DNA from: 66-474 sp040255405
Lineage (GTDB): Bacteria; Pseudomonadota; Gammaproteobacteria; Xanthomonadales; Rhodanobacteraceae
DNA length: 64,000 bases
Assembly: GCA_040255405.1 (NCBI GenBank)
Contig: JBDZUX010000003.1
Coordinates: 62,001-126,000 of the forward strand
Direction: 5' to 3'
The number at the start of each line of letters is the position of its first letter. Within the stretch, counting starts at the first letter, position 1. The translations under genes and the position numbers were made by a program. Below are positions 19,001 through 26,904 of the stretch, one piece after another. The notes beneath the pieces are model-generated. The model saw only the letters and a list, made by a program, of their open reading frames with translations, was not told where the DNA came from and ran no database searches.

Positions 19001-19177
19001 AACAGCCGGCACGCCATCGGCACCGGCGTGGTCGGCGGCATGATCGGCGCGACCGTGCTCGGCATCATGCTGGTGCCGGTGTTCTACGTGGTGGTGCGCC
19101 GGGTGCTCGGCGACAAGTCCGACGGCACCGAAACCGCAGCGGATGACGACGGCGAGGAAGTCCGTCCGTTCGATTGA
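16043..19177 (+). CDS. RND multidrug efflux transporter, HAE1 family (AcrB/MexB-like)
   Basis: A 1044-aa inner-membrane drug/proton antiporter with the size and topology of AcrB. TM1 is at the N-terminus (FFIDRPVFAWVLAI), followed by large periplasmic porter domains and two six-helix bundles. The proton-relay Asp pair is in TM4 (GIVVDDAIVVVENVER). Other hallmarks are FVPQEDQGEV near the second half and GLSVKNAILIV in TM10, with the conserved Lys. It lies 9 bp after the adaptor gene, so both form one operon. No local TetR regulator is present. The substrate range cannot be read from sequence. Confidence 0.95.
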   Translation: MPQFFIDRPVFAWVLAILITLGGTIAILNLPIEAYPTIAPPSVQIRANYPGANAQVVQSTVTQVIEQNLSGIDHLLYFSSSSDSTGSSNISLYFDPGTNLDTAAVQTQNAVNAAEPRLPSAVNNLGVTVRKSNSGFLMGISLQDKTGHLDPAALNNVIAAQLIDPISRVDGVGSVNQFGAPYAMRIWLNPLKLQGYGLTATDVLDAVRAQNVMFAAGSVGAEPAANGQGITANVSAESSFTTPEQFREIILRTEPDGTTVTLGDVARVELGSDRYGNFSRLNGQPVASFGISLLPGANALSVAKAVQAEMRELARNLPPGVTWTIPFESYTFVKVSIDEVVKTLGEAIVLVFFVMLLFLQNLRATLIPTLVVPVALTGAFLGLYLFGFSINVLSLFGLVLAIGIVVDDAIVVVENVERIMREEGLSPREATRKGMTQITGAIVAVTTVLASVFVPAALMPGSVGAIYRQFSVTIAVSMLLSALMALTFTPALCASLLRAEHEHANRFLRAFNHGYERMAHAYLGRLGKAVRHTPRWMLGYALAIVVAIVLLWHLPSSFVPQEDQGEVVATIQLPPGATAARTRAVMEEIEGIVEKDPAVSNVFTIGGFSFIGRGENVGMAFIHLKDWSDRSRSADDIINDFNAKFAGIRNAQVFAMNQAVIRGLGRFAGFDFELEDRGGLGHQALIDAKDKLLTAAAKDKRLANVHVNGMEDAPTVDMRVDRVQAQSMGLSVTDVYNAIQLMLSQVYANDFYYQGRVLRVEMQADAPFRMNPSDIGSFYTRSSNGTMVPLSSVVDTSWSLAAPELDRYNGVGSIALTGTAAPGYSSGDAIAAMQELVAKYLPPSFGYEWTGQSLQEILSGAQAPMLFGLSIFVVFLCLCALYESWSIPVAVMLVIPLGVLGSVALTSIRGLENDVYFKIGLIAIIGLSVKNAILIVQFAVDLQKEGKGLVVATLEACRIRLRPILMTSIAFILGVLPLAISSGAGANSRHAIGTGVVGGMIGATVLGIMLVPVFYVVVRRVLGDKSDGTETAADDDGEEVRPFD

Positions 19178-19336
19178 TGCCCATCGGCAGTTGTGATTGC
19201 ACGGCAATGCTGGCTGGGCCGAGCGGGCTTCATCCGCGAGGCCCAACGCAAACGCATGACGATCCCGGGCTTCGCAAGCTCAGCCCAACCTTCGATGCTC
19301 TGCGGCGAACGGGTCCGCTGTTCGATCGATCGGCCG

Positions 19337-20215
19337 TCAACGCTTTCGGACAGCCGCCGCGACGCCATCCAGCGCCTCGAATTCATCGTCGGACAATTCG
19401 ATGCCCGCGGCTGCCACGTTTTCTTCGAGGTGCGCGCGCTTGGAGGTGCCCGGAATCGGCAGCATCACGGCGCTGCGTTGCAGCAGCCACGCGATCGCGA
19501 TTTGCGTCGGGCTGGCCTGATGGCGGCGCGCGATTTCGGCCAGCGGCGATTCCTGGCCGGCGAGTTTGCCGCCCGACAACGGATACCAGGGAATGAACCC
19601 GATGCCGCGCGATTCGCAATAGTCGAGCACGTCCTCGTATACGCGGTAGGTGGCGCTGTAGCGGTTCTGCACGGTCGCGACCGGAAACACCTTCGAGGCC
19701 GCTTCGATTTCCTCGACCGTCACCTCGCTCAAACCCGCGTAGCGGATCAGGCCTTGATCCAGCATCGACTTGATCGCGCCGAACTGTTCGTCGCGCGGCA
19801 CCTTCGGATCGATCCGATGCAACTGCCACAGCGTGACCTGCTCCACGCCCAGCCAACGCAGGCTCATGTGCACCTGCTGGATCAGGTAATCCGGACGGCC
19901 CACCGGGATCCATTCGTTCGGCCCTGGCCGCACCTGCCCGCCCTTTGTCGCGATCACCACGCCGGGGGGATAGGGATGCAAAGCCTCGCGCAGCATGGGT
20001 TCGGAAACCGTGGGGCCGTACGAATCGGCGGTGTCGATGAAGTCGATGCCGAGTTCCGGCACCCGCCGCAAGGTCGCCAGGCACGCCGCGCGATCCTCGG
20101 GTTCGCCCCACACGCCCGCGCCCGTCACGCGCATCGCGCCAAAACCCAGCCGGTGAATCGGCGTCTCACCACCCAGCAGGAACGTGCCGGCACGGCCGGC
20201 ATCGGGAACAGTCAT
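19337..20215 (-). CDS. Aldo/keto reductase
   Basis: A 292-aa NADPH-dependent oxidoreductase of the AKR superfamily with a (beta/alpha)8 fold. The catalytic Asp and Tyr are in FIDTADSYGP, the Lys in VIATKGG and the His in LWQLHRID. The coenzyme-binding end PIPGTSKRAHLEENVAA is intact. Start ATG 20215 is preferred over 20233 because GAGG lies 8 nt upstream. It resembles AKRs annotated as YdbC/oxidoreductases of unknown physiological substrate. It is convergent with the RND operon and ends 160 bp from it. Confidence 0.9.
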   Translation of the reverse strand: MTVPDAGRAGTFLLGGETPIHRLGFGAMRVTGAGVWGEPEDRAACLATLRRVPELGIDFIDTADSYGPTVSEPMLREALHPYPPGVVIATKGGQVRPGPNEWIPVGRPDYLIQQVHMSLRWLGVEQVTLWQLHRIDPKVPRDEQFGAIKSMLDQGLIRYAGLSEVTVEEIEAASKVFPVATVQNRYSATYRVYEDVLDYCESRGIGFIPWYPLSGGKLAGQESPLAEIARRHQASPTQIAIAWLLQRSAVMLPIPGTSKRAHLEENVAAAGIELSDDEFEALDGVAAAVRKR

Positions 20216-20308
20216 CGCTTGTACCTCGGGCAAGTCGAATCCCTTCCACGATACGCGCTTGCGGCGCGATTTTCAGGAAGGGCCCGGCTACCGAAGTAAT
20301 TTTCGCGC

Positions 20309-20435
20309 GCGCTGAAAGCCCTCCCCCTCAAGGGAAGGGGCGGGTGGGGATGGGTTGAAACCCGGGCGCGCGGCGTTGCGAAATCGCAGCGCTTGCGCAC
20401 CAATCCTCTCCCGACCGCTCCCTTGAAGGGGCAGG
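20309..20435. repeat. GC-rich palindromic (REP-like) repeat
   Basis: CCCTCCCCCTCAAGGGAAGGGG at one end and CTCCCTTGAAGGGGC at the other form imperfect inverted arms in the gap between the rplS terminator and the AKR gene. This is a typical dispersed intergenic repeat with no coding potential. Confidence 0.45.
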
Positions 20436-20475
20436 ACAAAAAGCAACAAGCCGCGCGGATCGCTCCGCGCGGCTT
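20436..20475 (-). terminator. Terminator of the rpsP-rimM-trmD-rplS operon
   Basis: Perfect 11-bp stem AAGCCGCGCGG / CCGCGCGGCTT with a 6-nt loop. On the minus strand it is followed by TTGCTTTTTG. It lies just beyond the rplS stop codon. Confidence 0.88.
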
Positions 20476-20499
20476 GCGTGAATGACCAGTCCCAAGGGC

Positions 20500-20880
20500 T
20501 TACTTGACGCGCGAAGCGCCCGGCTTGCTGTTGGCGGCCAGGTCTTCCTTGATGCGCGCGGCCTTGCCTTCCAGCCCACGCAGGAAGTACAGCTTGGCGC
20601 CGCGCACCTTGCCCTTGCGCTTGACCTCGACCGAGTCGATCGCCGGGCTGTAGGCCTGGAACACGCGCTCGACGCCGGTGCCGTGCGACATCTTGCGCAC
20701 GGTGAAGGCCGAATGCAGGCCGCGGTTGCGGCGCGCGATCACCACGCCCTCGAACGCTTGCACGCGCTCGCGGTTGCCTTCCTTCACCTTGACGTTGACG
20801 ACCACGGTGTCGCCCGCGGCGAATGGCGGCAGTTCGCGGCCCATCTGCGCGGTTTCGAATTGTTCAATGATCTTGTTCAT
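20500..20880 (-). CDS. rplS: 50S ribosomal protein L19
   Basis: A 126-aa large-subunit protein at the 30S/50S interface. Signatures are FAAGDTVVVNVKVKEGNRERVQ, FEGVVIARRNRG and SPAIDSVEVKRKGKVRRAKLYFLR-like sequence (here RGAKLYFLRG). It is the last gene of the conserved operon. Its start overlaps the 3' end of trmD by 17 bp, which suggests translational coupling. Confidence 0.97.
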   Translation of the reverse strand: MNKIIEQFETAQMGRELPPFAAGDTVVVNVKVKEGNRERVQAFEGVVIARRNRGLHSAFTVRKMSHGTGVERVFQAYSPAIDSVEVKRKGKVRGAKLYFLRGLEGKAARIKEDLAANSKPGASRVK

Positions 20881-21640
20881 GGGTGTGACCCTTGTGTTCC
20901 CGTTTGAATTCTTCCAGCAAGCGTTGGTCGTCTTGGCCCAACGTCACGTTTTCCAGCAGATCCGGCCGACGCAACCAGGTGCGGCCCAGCGACTGCATCC
21001 GGCGCCAGCGGTTGATTGCCGCGTGGTCGCCCGACAACAACACCGCCGGCACCTCGCCAAATTCATGGCTGACCGGCCGCGTGTAGTGTGGGCAATCCAG
21101 CAGGCGGCCGTCCGAAAACGAATCCTGCTCCGCGGATTGCGCATCGCCCAACGCGCCTTCCTGCAACCTGCCGATCGCGTCGATCACCACCGCCGCGGCC
21201 AGTTCGCCGCCCGACAGCACGTAATCGCCGATCGACAGTTCCTCGTCGACCTCGTGTTCCAGCAGACGCTCGTCGATGCCTTCGTAGCGCCCGCACAACA
21301 AAATCATCCGCGGCAGTGACGCCAGTTGCCGCACTTTTTCCTGCGTGAGCCGCTTGCCCTGCGGACTCAGGTAAATCACCGGCGCCGGCTTTTCGGCATG
21401 ACCGGTCGCCGCTTGCCGCGCCGCCGCCAGTGCCTTTCGCAGCGGCTCGATCAGCATCACCATGCCGGGACCGCCGCCGCAAACGCTGTCATCGACCCGG
21501 CGGTAACCGCCTTCGGCGTAGTCGCGCGGATTCCACGCTTCCACTTCGAGCAATCCGCGTTCGACCGCCCGGCCGATCACCCCGAAGCCGCTGCACTGCT
21601 GCACGAATTCGGGAAACAGTGTGACGACGTCAAAGCGCAT
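20864..21640 (-). CDS. trmD: tRNA (guanine-N1-)-methyltransferase TrmD
   Basis: A 258-aa SPOUT methyltransferase that makes m1G37 in tRNAs reading CNN codons, preventing +1 frameshifts. The trefoil-knot AdoMet site is visible in YLSPQGKRL, LLCGRYEGIDER and GDYVLSGGELAA, along with the N-terminal FDVVTLFPEF. It belongs to the rpsP-rimM-trmD-rplS operon. Confidence 0.97.
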   Translation of the reverse strand: MRFDVVTLFPEFVQQCSGFGVIGRAVERGLLEVEAWNPRDYAEGGYRRVDDSVCGGGPGMVMLIEPLRKALAAARQAATGHAEKPAPVIYLSPQGKRLTQEKVRQLASLPRMILLCGRYEGIDERLLEHEVDEELSIGDYVLSGGELAAAVVIDAIGRLQEGALGDAQSAEQDSFSDGRLLDCPHYTRPVSHEFGEVPAVLLSGDHAAINRWRRMQSLGRTWLRRPDLLENVTLGQDDQRLLEEFKREHKGHTHEQDH

Positions 21641-21667
21641 CGGTCGTCCCGGTCAATCGTCCCTGGG

Positions 21668-22180
21668 TCAATCGTCTTTGTTCCAGTCGACCGTGATGCG
21701 CGCTGCATCCAGATCGACCGCTTTCACGTAAACATCCACCACGTACGGAATCAGGCGTTCGCGTCCGGCTTCGTCGCGCGTCACCAGCACATCGTGCGCG
21801 CCGTTGTCGAACAAGTGAGTGACGCGACCCAAATCGTCGCCCGTCTCATTCACCACCTGCAATCCTTCCAGGTCCGTCTGGTAAAACTCGCCGGGCTCCG
21901 GTTCCGGCAATACCTCGCGCGAAACCTTGATGCGTGCGCCGATCCATGCCGCCGCCGCATCGCGATCGGTCAAACCCGGCAGCATCGCGACAATGCCCTT
22001 GCCTTGCGCGTGTCCGTGCGCCCCGGCGATTTCCTCGGTTCGACCGGCGTTGCCTTCCAGCAACCACGGTTTGTAATCGAAGATCGCCAGCCGCGGTTCG
22101 GTGAACGATTCCAGCTTCACCTCGCCGCGCACGCCGTGCACGCCGACGATGCGCCCGAGCAGCACATGCCGCTCGTTCAT
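21668..22180 (-). CDS. rimM: Ribosome maturation factor RimM
   Basis: A 170-aa 16S rRNA-processing factor that binds S19 and helps assemble the 30S head. The N-terminal RimM barrel starts VLLGRIVGVHGVRGEVKLESFTE-like, and the C-terminal PRC-barrel holds GEFYQTDLEGLQV and LIPYVVDVYVKAVD. It is directly followed by trmD (28 bp) and preceded by rpsP (5 bp). Confidence 0.96.
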   Translation of the reverse strand: MNERHVLLGRIVGVHGVRGEVKLESFTEPRLAIFDYKPWLLEGNAGRTEEIAGAHGHAQGKGIVAMLPGLTDRDAAAAWIGARIKVSREVLPEPEPGEFYQTDLEGLQVVNETGDDLGRVTHLFDNGAHDVLVTRDEAGRERLIPYVVDVYVKAVDLDAARITVDWNKDD

Positions 22181-22184
22181 CGCA

Positions 22185-22445
22185 TCAGGCAGCAGCGGCC
22201 TGCTTGCCGGCTTCCTTCGCCAGCGCGGCGACCTTGTCCGAGCATTGCGCGCCCTTGGCGACCCAGGCGTTCAACTTCTCGACGTCCAGCACCAGACGCT
22301 TGTCGTGCGCGCCGGCGGCACCCGGGTTGAAATAACCTAGGCGCTCGATGTTGCGACCGTCGCGGGCGCTGCGCTGGTCGGTCACCACGACGTGGTAAAA
22401 CGGCCGGCCCTTGGCGCCTGCGCGCGAAAGACGAATCCTGACCAT
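22185..22445 (-). CDS. rpsP: 30S ribosomal protein S16
   Basis: An 86-aa protein beginning MVRIRLSRAGAKGRPFYHVV, the standard S16 N-terminus, followed by RSARDGRNIERLGYFNP. It is the first gene of the rpsP-rimM-trmD-rplS operon, whose promoter must lie between here and ffh, partly inside the repeat and the sequence gap. Confidence 0.97.
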   Translation of the reverse strand: MVRIRLSRAGAKGRPFYHVVVTDQRSARDGRNIERLGYFNPGAAGAHDKRLVLDVEKLNAWVAKGAQCSDKVAALAKEAGKQAAAA

Positions 22446-22581
22446 GATCTGTCAACTCCGAATGGAACGGCCACGGGTCGATCAGACGACGTCCGGGCAC
22501 GGGAAACGCGCAATTGTAAAGGCAAAACCCATGAAATGCGAGGGGGCGAGGCGGGTTCCCACAACATGCCGTTATGACCCG

Positions 22582-22646
22582 TGGGGCGGGAGGAGCGCAG
22601 CGCATCCTGCCGTAAGCGGCACCGAAGGCGGGTTGCCACCCGCCCT
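22582..22646. repeat. REP-type palindrome adjoining the sequence gap
   Basis: GGGGCGGGAGGAGCGCAGCG..GGCGGGTTGCCACCCGCCCT is closely similar to the element at 47920-47983. The assembly breaks exactly at its end, which suggests that unresolved repeats caused the gap. Confidence 0.75.
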
Positions 22647-22746
22647 NNNNNNNNNNNNNNNNNNNNNNNNNNNNNNNNNNNNNNNNNNNNNNNNNNNNNN
22701 NNNNNNNNNNNNNNNNNNNNNNNNNNNNNNNNNNNNNNNNNNNNNN
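22647..22746. other. Assembly gap (100 N)
   Basis: Exactly 100 undetermined bases, the usual placeholder for a gap of unknown length between contigs. Reading frames drawn across it are not meaningful. The rpsP promoter and ffh terminator may lie partly in the missing sequence. Confidence 0.98.
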
Positions 22747-22770
22747 CCCTGCCAAAGCAAACCGTTGCCG

Positions 22771-24141
22771 TCAGCGTCCCGGGAATCCGCGCCCGCCCAT
22801 GCCTTTCATCGCGCCGCCCATCTGGCGCATCAGGCCCTTCATCCCGCCGCGGGCGAACTTGCCCATCATCTTTTCCATCTGGGTGTATTGCTTCAGCAGG
22901 CGATTGACATCGGCCGGCTGGGTGCCCGAGCCGCGCGCCACGCGCGCGCGACGCGAACCGTTCAGGAGGTCGGGATGACGGCGCTCCTTCTTGGTCATCG
23001 AGCCGATGATCGCGATCATCCGCTTCACTTCCTTGTCGTTGACCTGCGACTTCACCTTGTCCGGCAGGCTCGACACGCCCGGCAGCTTTTCCATCAGGCC
23101 GGCCAGCCCACCCATGTTGAGCATCTGGTCGAGCTGGTCCTTCATGTCGTTCAGGTCGAAGCGCTTGCCCTTGGCGACCTTGGCCGCAAGCTTGGCCGCT
23201 TTGTCGGCATCGGTCTTCTGCTGCACGTCCTCGATCAGCGACAGCACGTCGCCCATGCCGAGGATGCGCGTGGCCATGCGATCGGGATGGAACGGCTCCA
23301 GCGCGTCGGGCTTTTCGCCCGCGCCCAGGAACTTGATCGGCCGGCCGGTGACGTAACGCACGCTCAATGCCGCGCCACCGCGCGCGTCGCCATCGACCTT
23401 GGTCAGGATCACGCCGGTCAGCGGCAGCGCGTCGGCGAATGCCTTGGCCGTATTGGCGGCGTCCTGGCCGGTCATCGAGTCGACCACGAACAGCGTTTCG
23501 ACCGGATCCAGCGCTTCGTGCAACGCCTTGATCTCGGCCATCATGGCCTCGTCGATCGATGTGCGACCAGCGGTATCGACGATCAGCACGTCGGCGACTT
23601 CGCGCTTGGCCGCATCGACCGCGGCTCTCGCGATTGCGATCGGTTTCTGCCCGGTTTGCGAGGGCACGAACCCCGCGCCGACCTGCCCGGCCAGCGTCTG
23701 CAACTGCTCGATCGCCGCCGGACGGTACACGTCGGCCGACACCACCATCACCTTCTTCTTCTTGCCGATCAGGTGCCGGGCGAGCTTCGCGACCGTGGTG
23801 GTCTTGCCCGCGCCCTGCAGGCCCGCCATCAGCACCACCGCGGGCGGCGTCGCGGCAAGGTGCAGCGACGCGTTCTGCGTGCCCATTACGGCGGTCAGTT
23901 CGTCGCGAACCACCTTGATGAGCGCCTGGCCCGGCGTCAGGCTCTTGAGCACTTCCTGCCCGACCGCGCGCACCTTGATCCGCTCGATCAGGGCCTGCAC
24001 AACCGGCAGCGCAACGTCGGCTTCCAGCAACGCGACGCGCACTTCGCGCAGGGCCTCGCGGATGTTTTCCTCGGTCAAGCGTCCACGCCCCGTCAGGCGC
24101 TGGACGGTCGTGGAGAGGCGTTGGGTGAGATTGTCGAACAT
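22771..24141 (-). CDS. ffh: Signal recognition particle protein Ffh (SRP54)
   Basis: A 456-aa GTPase that binds 4.5S RNA and signal sequences for co-translational targeting to FtsY. Domains in order are N (1-90), G (about 95-295) and M (about 300-456). G-domain motifs are GLQGAGKTTTVAKLA (P-loop), DTAGRTSID, TKVDGDARGG and GxGEK (GAGEKPDALEPF). The M domain is Met-rich (QMLNMGGLAGLM, GMKGLMRQMGGAMKGMGG). The ATG at 24141 gives the canonical MFDNLTQRL start. It is intact, and the gap lies just after its stop codon. Confidence 0.97.
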   Translation of the reverse strand: MFDNLTQRLSTTVQRLTGRGRLTEENIREALREVRVALLEADVALPVVQALIERIKVRAVGQEVLKSLTPGQALIKVVRDELTAVMGTQNASLHLAATPPAVVLMAGLQGAGKTTTVAKLARHLIGKKKKVMVVSADVYRPAAIEQLQTLAGQVGAGFVPSQTGQKPIAIARAAVDAAKREVADVLIVDTAGRTSIDEAMMAEIKALHEALDPVETLFVVDSMTGQDAANTAKAFADALPLTGVILTKVDGDARGGAALSVRYVTGRPIKFLGAGEKPDALEPFHPDRMATRILGMGDVLSLIEDVQQKTDADKAAKLAAKVAKGKRFDLNDMKDQLDQMLNMGGLAGLMEKLPGVSSLPDKVKSQVNDKEVKRMIAIIGSMTKKERRHPDLLNGSRRARVARGSGTQPADVNRLLKQYTQMEKMMGKFARGGMKGLMRQMGGAMKGMGGRGFPGR

Positions 24142-24231
24142 GGCGGCAAACGGAAACCGAAACCCCGCATTGTAGCGGGTCACGGCTTCGGATCGTCCGC
24201 CGCGCTCCACCGAGCGCGGCTTGCAAAGCGG

Positions 24232-25236
24232 TTACTCGATCGACGGCCTTGCGTGCAGGACCAGTGGCTGCGACTTGCCGGCCTGGGTGAAGGTGCCGAT
24301 GAAGGCTTTCCCCACGCCATCAATCGTGCCGGCGACCGCGGCGGCACGTCCCGGGATCGCGATGTCGAAGCTCACACGCTTCCCTTGCTGGTTGAGAGTC
24401 ACCGGCAAGTCCCTGACGTTCTGCGACGGAATGTCGACGGTGAAAGTCGGACTGGCGCCGTAGGTGGTCATGTGCAGCAGCATGAAGGGTTTGCCGCCGA
24501 TCTGACCGGACCAATCCTGCCGCGTAACCGGCAAATCCAGCGCCGCAATGCCGTGGTTGGATTTCCAGCCGGTGCCGAGGTATTCCATGAAGTTCGCGGT
24601 CTGCTGCGCGACATCCTGCCCGAAGCGATCGGCCACCATGTGCAGCGCGAGATCGACGCCGGATGTAAGCCCGCCCGCCGTGAACGTCACCGGATCGGCC
24701 TGCACGTAACGCACGTCTTTCACCAATTTCACGTCGGGAAATTCGCGCGCGAAGTTGCCAAAGTACCAGTGGTGCGTGGTGGCCTCTTTTCCATCCAGCA
24801 GCCCGGCCTGCGCCAGTTTGAAGGCGCCGGTGCAAACGGACATGATCGTCACGTGCTGCGCGTGGATTTCCTTCAGCCAAGCCTCCAGTTCGGGACTGCC
24901 GTGTTGCGCCGGCACCACCACGATGTCCGGCGTCGGCGCGTTGGCGAAGTCGTAGTCCGGCGTGATCGTGAGGCCGGGATGATTCGCCCCGGCGCTTTGC
25001 AGCGGCGCCTTGCTCGCCGCTACGGTATACAACTGGTAGGGCGCGACATCCTTGCCGTGCGCGTCCTTGAACGAAGTGTCGGCGAAGACTTCCCACGGGC
25101 CCGCAATGTCCATCACGTTGACATGCTCGCTGATCGCGAAGGCGACCTTGATCATGCCGTTGGCAGGCGGTTTTGAAGCGGCAACGCCGAGGACCGGCAG
25201 CATCGCCAGCACGGCGGCAAGGACACAAGTTTTCAT
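24232..25236 (-). CDS. Exported DJ-1/PfpI family protein
   Basis: A 334-aa protein with a signal peptide (MKTCVLAAVLAMLPVLGVAAS) followed by a DJ-1/PfpI domain (about 28-215). The domain keeps the nucleophile-elbow Cys in VTIMSVCTGAFKLAQ and the FAISEHVNVMDIAGPWEVFAD start. About 120 residues of beta-rich C-terminal sequence of unknown fold follow. The domain is the same as in the sensor half of the GlxA-type regulator encoded just upstream (25450-26436, same strand), which suggests a periplasmic partner or a duplicate. No enzymatic role can be assigned. Confidence 0.78.
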   Translation of the reverse strand: MKTCVLAAVLAMLPVLGVAASKPPANGMIKVAFAISEHVNVMDIAGPWEVFADTSFKDAHGKDVAPYQLYTVAASKAPLQSAGANHPGLTITPDYDFANAPTPDIVVVPAQHGSPELEAWLKEIHAQHVTIMSVCTGAFKLAQAGLLDGKEATTHHWYFGNFAREFPDVKLVKDVRYVQADPVTFTAGGLTSGVDLALHMVADRFGQDVAQQTANFMEYLGTGWKSNHGIAALDLPVTRQDWSGQIGGKPFMLLHMTTYGASPTFTVDIPSQNVRDLPVTLNQQGKRVSFDIAIPGRAAAVAGTIDGVGKAFIGTFTQAGKSQPLVLHARPSIE

Positions 25237-25341
25237 TGCGCACTCACGGTGGAAGAAGTACGCATTGTCATGAATGCCGCCCGTGCCGAACGGACAGGAT
25301 GCCGACGATTCCGGCCAAGCATCAGGCGCCGCTGAATTTGT

Positions 25342-25438
25342 CGTTGTGGCGGAATCGCGAGGAATCGCCGAATCGGTGTCGCTCCGAACGCCTCAGCAGG
25401 GGAAAAGCCGCTGGGTTCCGGTTTGCGCCGGAACGACG
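25342..25438. repeat. Diverged copy of the roughly 100-bp palindromic repeat family
   Basis: It ends in CTGGGTTCCGGTTTGCGCCG and GAACGACG, matching with changes the CTGGGTTCCCGCTTTCGCGG end of the copies at 29542 and 50598. The left arm is degenerate. It lies between the regulator and the exported PfpI gene. Confidence 0.5.
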
Positions 25439-25449
25439 AAGCGTGGCGG

Positions 25450-26436
25450 TCAGGGTTTTCTCCCATCCCCGAAGCGTTCGCGATATTCGACGGGCGTAAC
25501 GCCGTAGCGTGCCCGGAAGGCGCGCCGGAAGGCATCGGCGCTGTTGAACCCGACACCGCGCGCGATGCGCTCGACGGATGTCCTGCCCTCCGTCAGTCGG
25601 AGACAAGCCTGTTCCAGGCGCAGCCGCTCCACGAAACGCGCGGGCGTGGTGTCGAACGTCTCTGCGAACACCCGGCGAAAATGCCGCGGACTCATCGACA
25701 CCTGCCCGGCCATGCGCTCAATGCCGGTGTCGTCGCCAAGGTGCGCAAGCAGCCAATCCACCAGCGCGCCCATGCGCCCGGTGCCCTGCGACTGTGCGGC
25801 AAGCGGCGCGGAAAATTGCGCCTGGTTGCCCGGCCGCTTCACATACATCACCAGGTGGCGCGCCACCGCCAGCGCGGTCGCCGCGCCGAGGTCCTCTTCG
25901 ATCAGCGCCAGCGCCAGATCCATGCCGGCGCTCAGGCCTCCCGATGTCGCGATCGGTCCATCACGCACATACAAGCGATCGGGTTCCACCTTCACTGCGC
26001 GATGGCGGCGCTGAAGATCCTGCGCGAAACGCCAGTGCGTGGTGGCATGGCGCCCGTCGAGCAGGCCCGCCGCGGCGAGCACGTAAGCGCCGGTGCACAC
26101 CGACACCATCCGGCGCGTCGTGGACGCGCGTTCGCGCACCCAGCGCAGCAGGCGCGCGTCGCCGTCGATGACTCGGCTGCCTGCGCCACCGGGGACGAGC
26201 AGCGTATCCAGCGGCGGTGCATCCTCCAGCGCGCATTCGGGAATGATCCGCAAGCCGTTTTCCGTGCGCACCACCGCCGTGCTCAACCCTACGATGCACA
26301 GTGCGTACGGCGTCGTTCCACCGGCAACCTCATTGGCCGCGCCGAATGCATCCAGCGGCCCGGCAAGATCGAGCGCCTGCACGTCATCGCAGGCGAGCAG
26401 GCCGATGGTCCTGGTGGGCAAAAGCGCGTTTGGCAC
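25450..26436 (-). CDS. GlxA-type transcriptional regulator (DJ-1/PfpI + AraC HTH)
   Basis: A 328-aa regulator. The N-terminal half is a DJ-1/PfpI-like sensor (TIGLLACDDVQALDLAGPLDAF, VSVCTGAYVLAAAGLLDG with the elbow Cys). The C-terminal 100 residues are an AraC-type double helix-turn-helix (MSMSPRHFRRVFAETF-type, then SADAFRRAFRARYGVTPVEYRERF). Members such as GlxA, CdhR and GbdR respond to amines or carbohydrate-like ligands and activate catabolic genes. It is probably transcribed with the exported PfpI gene downstream. The ligand is unknown. Confidence 0.88.
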   Translation of the reverse strand: MPNALLPTRTIGLLACDDVQALDLAGPLDAFGAANEVAGGTTPYALCIVGLSTAVVRTENGLRIIPECALEDAPPLDTLLVPGGAGSRVIDGDARLLRWVRERASTTRRMVSVCTGAYVLAAAGLLDGRHATTHWRFAQDLQRRHRAVKVEPDRLYVRDGPIATSGGLSAGMDLALALIEEDLGAATALAVARHLVMYVKRPGNQAQFSAPLAAQSQGTGRMGALVDWLLAHLGDDTGIERMAGQVSMSPRHFRRVFAETFDTTPARFVERLRLEQACLRLTEGRTSVERIARGVGFNSADAFRRAFRARYGVTPVEYRERFGDGRKP

Positions 26437-26453
26437 GCGCGCATGCTAACCGG

Positions 26454-26819
26454 CTACTTCCCGCCCAGCACGAACTGATTGCCGTCCGGATCGCGAAAGA
26501 TCGCGTACGTGCCCCACGGCTCGTCCTTGGGTTCGCTGACGAATTCGACACCCCGCTGCTTCAACTGGCGATAGGTCGCGTTCGTGTCGTCGCAGGCGAA
26601 CGACCCGTTGAAGAACGTGCCGATGCGATCCTCCTGCCCTTCAGGCGTGAAGAGCACCAGCCGCGTGTCCGAGCTGCCGATGCGCAACTCGATCCAGCGT
26701 TGCGAGTCGCCCATCGGTTGATCGGTCACGACCCGGAAACCGAGCTTCTCCGTCCAGAATTTCAGGGCGCGCGCCTGATCGCGGGTGGGGACGCTGACAA
26801 ACTTGAGATACCTGATCAT
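26454..26819 (-). CDS. VOC family protein (glyoxalase/bleomycin-resistance fold)
   Basis: A 121-aa single-module vicinal-oxygen-chelate protein: FVSVPTRDQARALKFWTEKLGF at the N-terminus and YAIFRDPDGNQFVL at the C-terminus, the latter with the metal-ligand Glu position replaced or shifted. Paralogous in fold to 27347-27727. It lies 17 bp upstream of the GlxA-type regulator on the same strand and is likely co-transcribed. Substrate unknown. Confidence 0.85.
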   Translation of the reverse strand: MIRYLKFVSVPTRDQARALKFWTEKLGFRVVTDQPMGDSQRWIELRIGSSDTRLVLFTPEGQEDRIGTFFNGSFACDDTNATYRQLKQRGVEFVSEPKDEPWGTYAIFRDPDGNQFVLGGK

Positions 26820-26904
26820 CTCTCGGCTCCGGGCCAGATGGCGCGATTACTCTGGCACACGATCAGTTCCATCCATGCCACTGCGCGCTATAGTGTTCAG
26901 CACC

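Noticed and set aside
22411..25176. 921-codon frame running through the N gap
   Set aside because: It crosses undetermined bases and is antisense to ffh and the PfpI gene.
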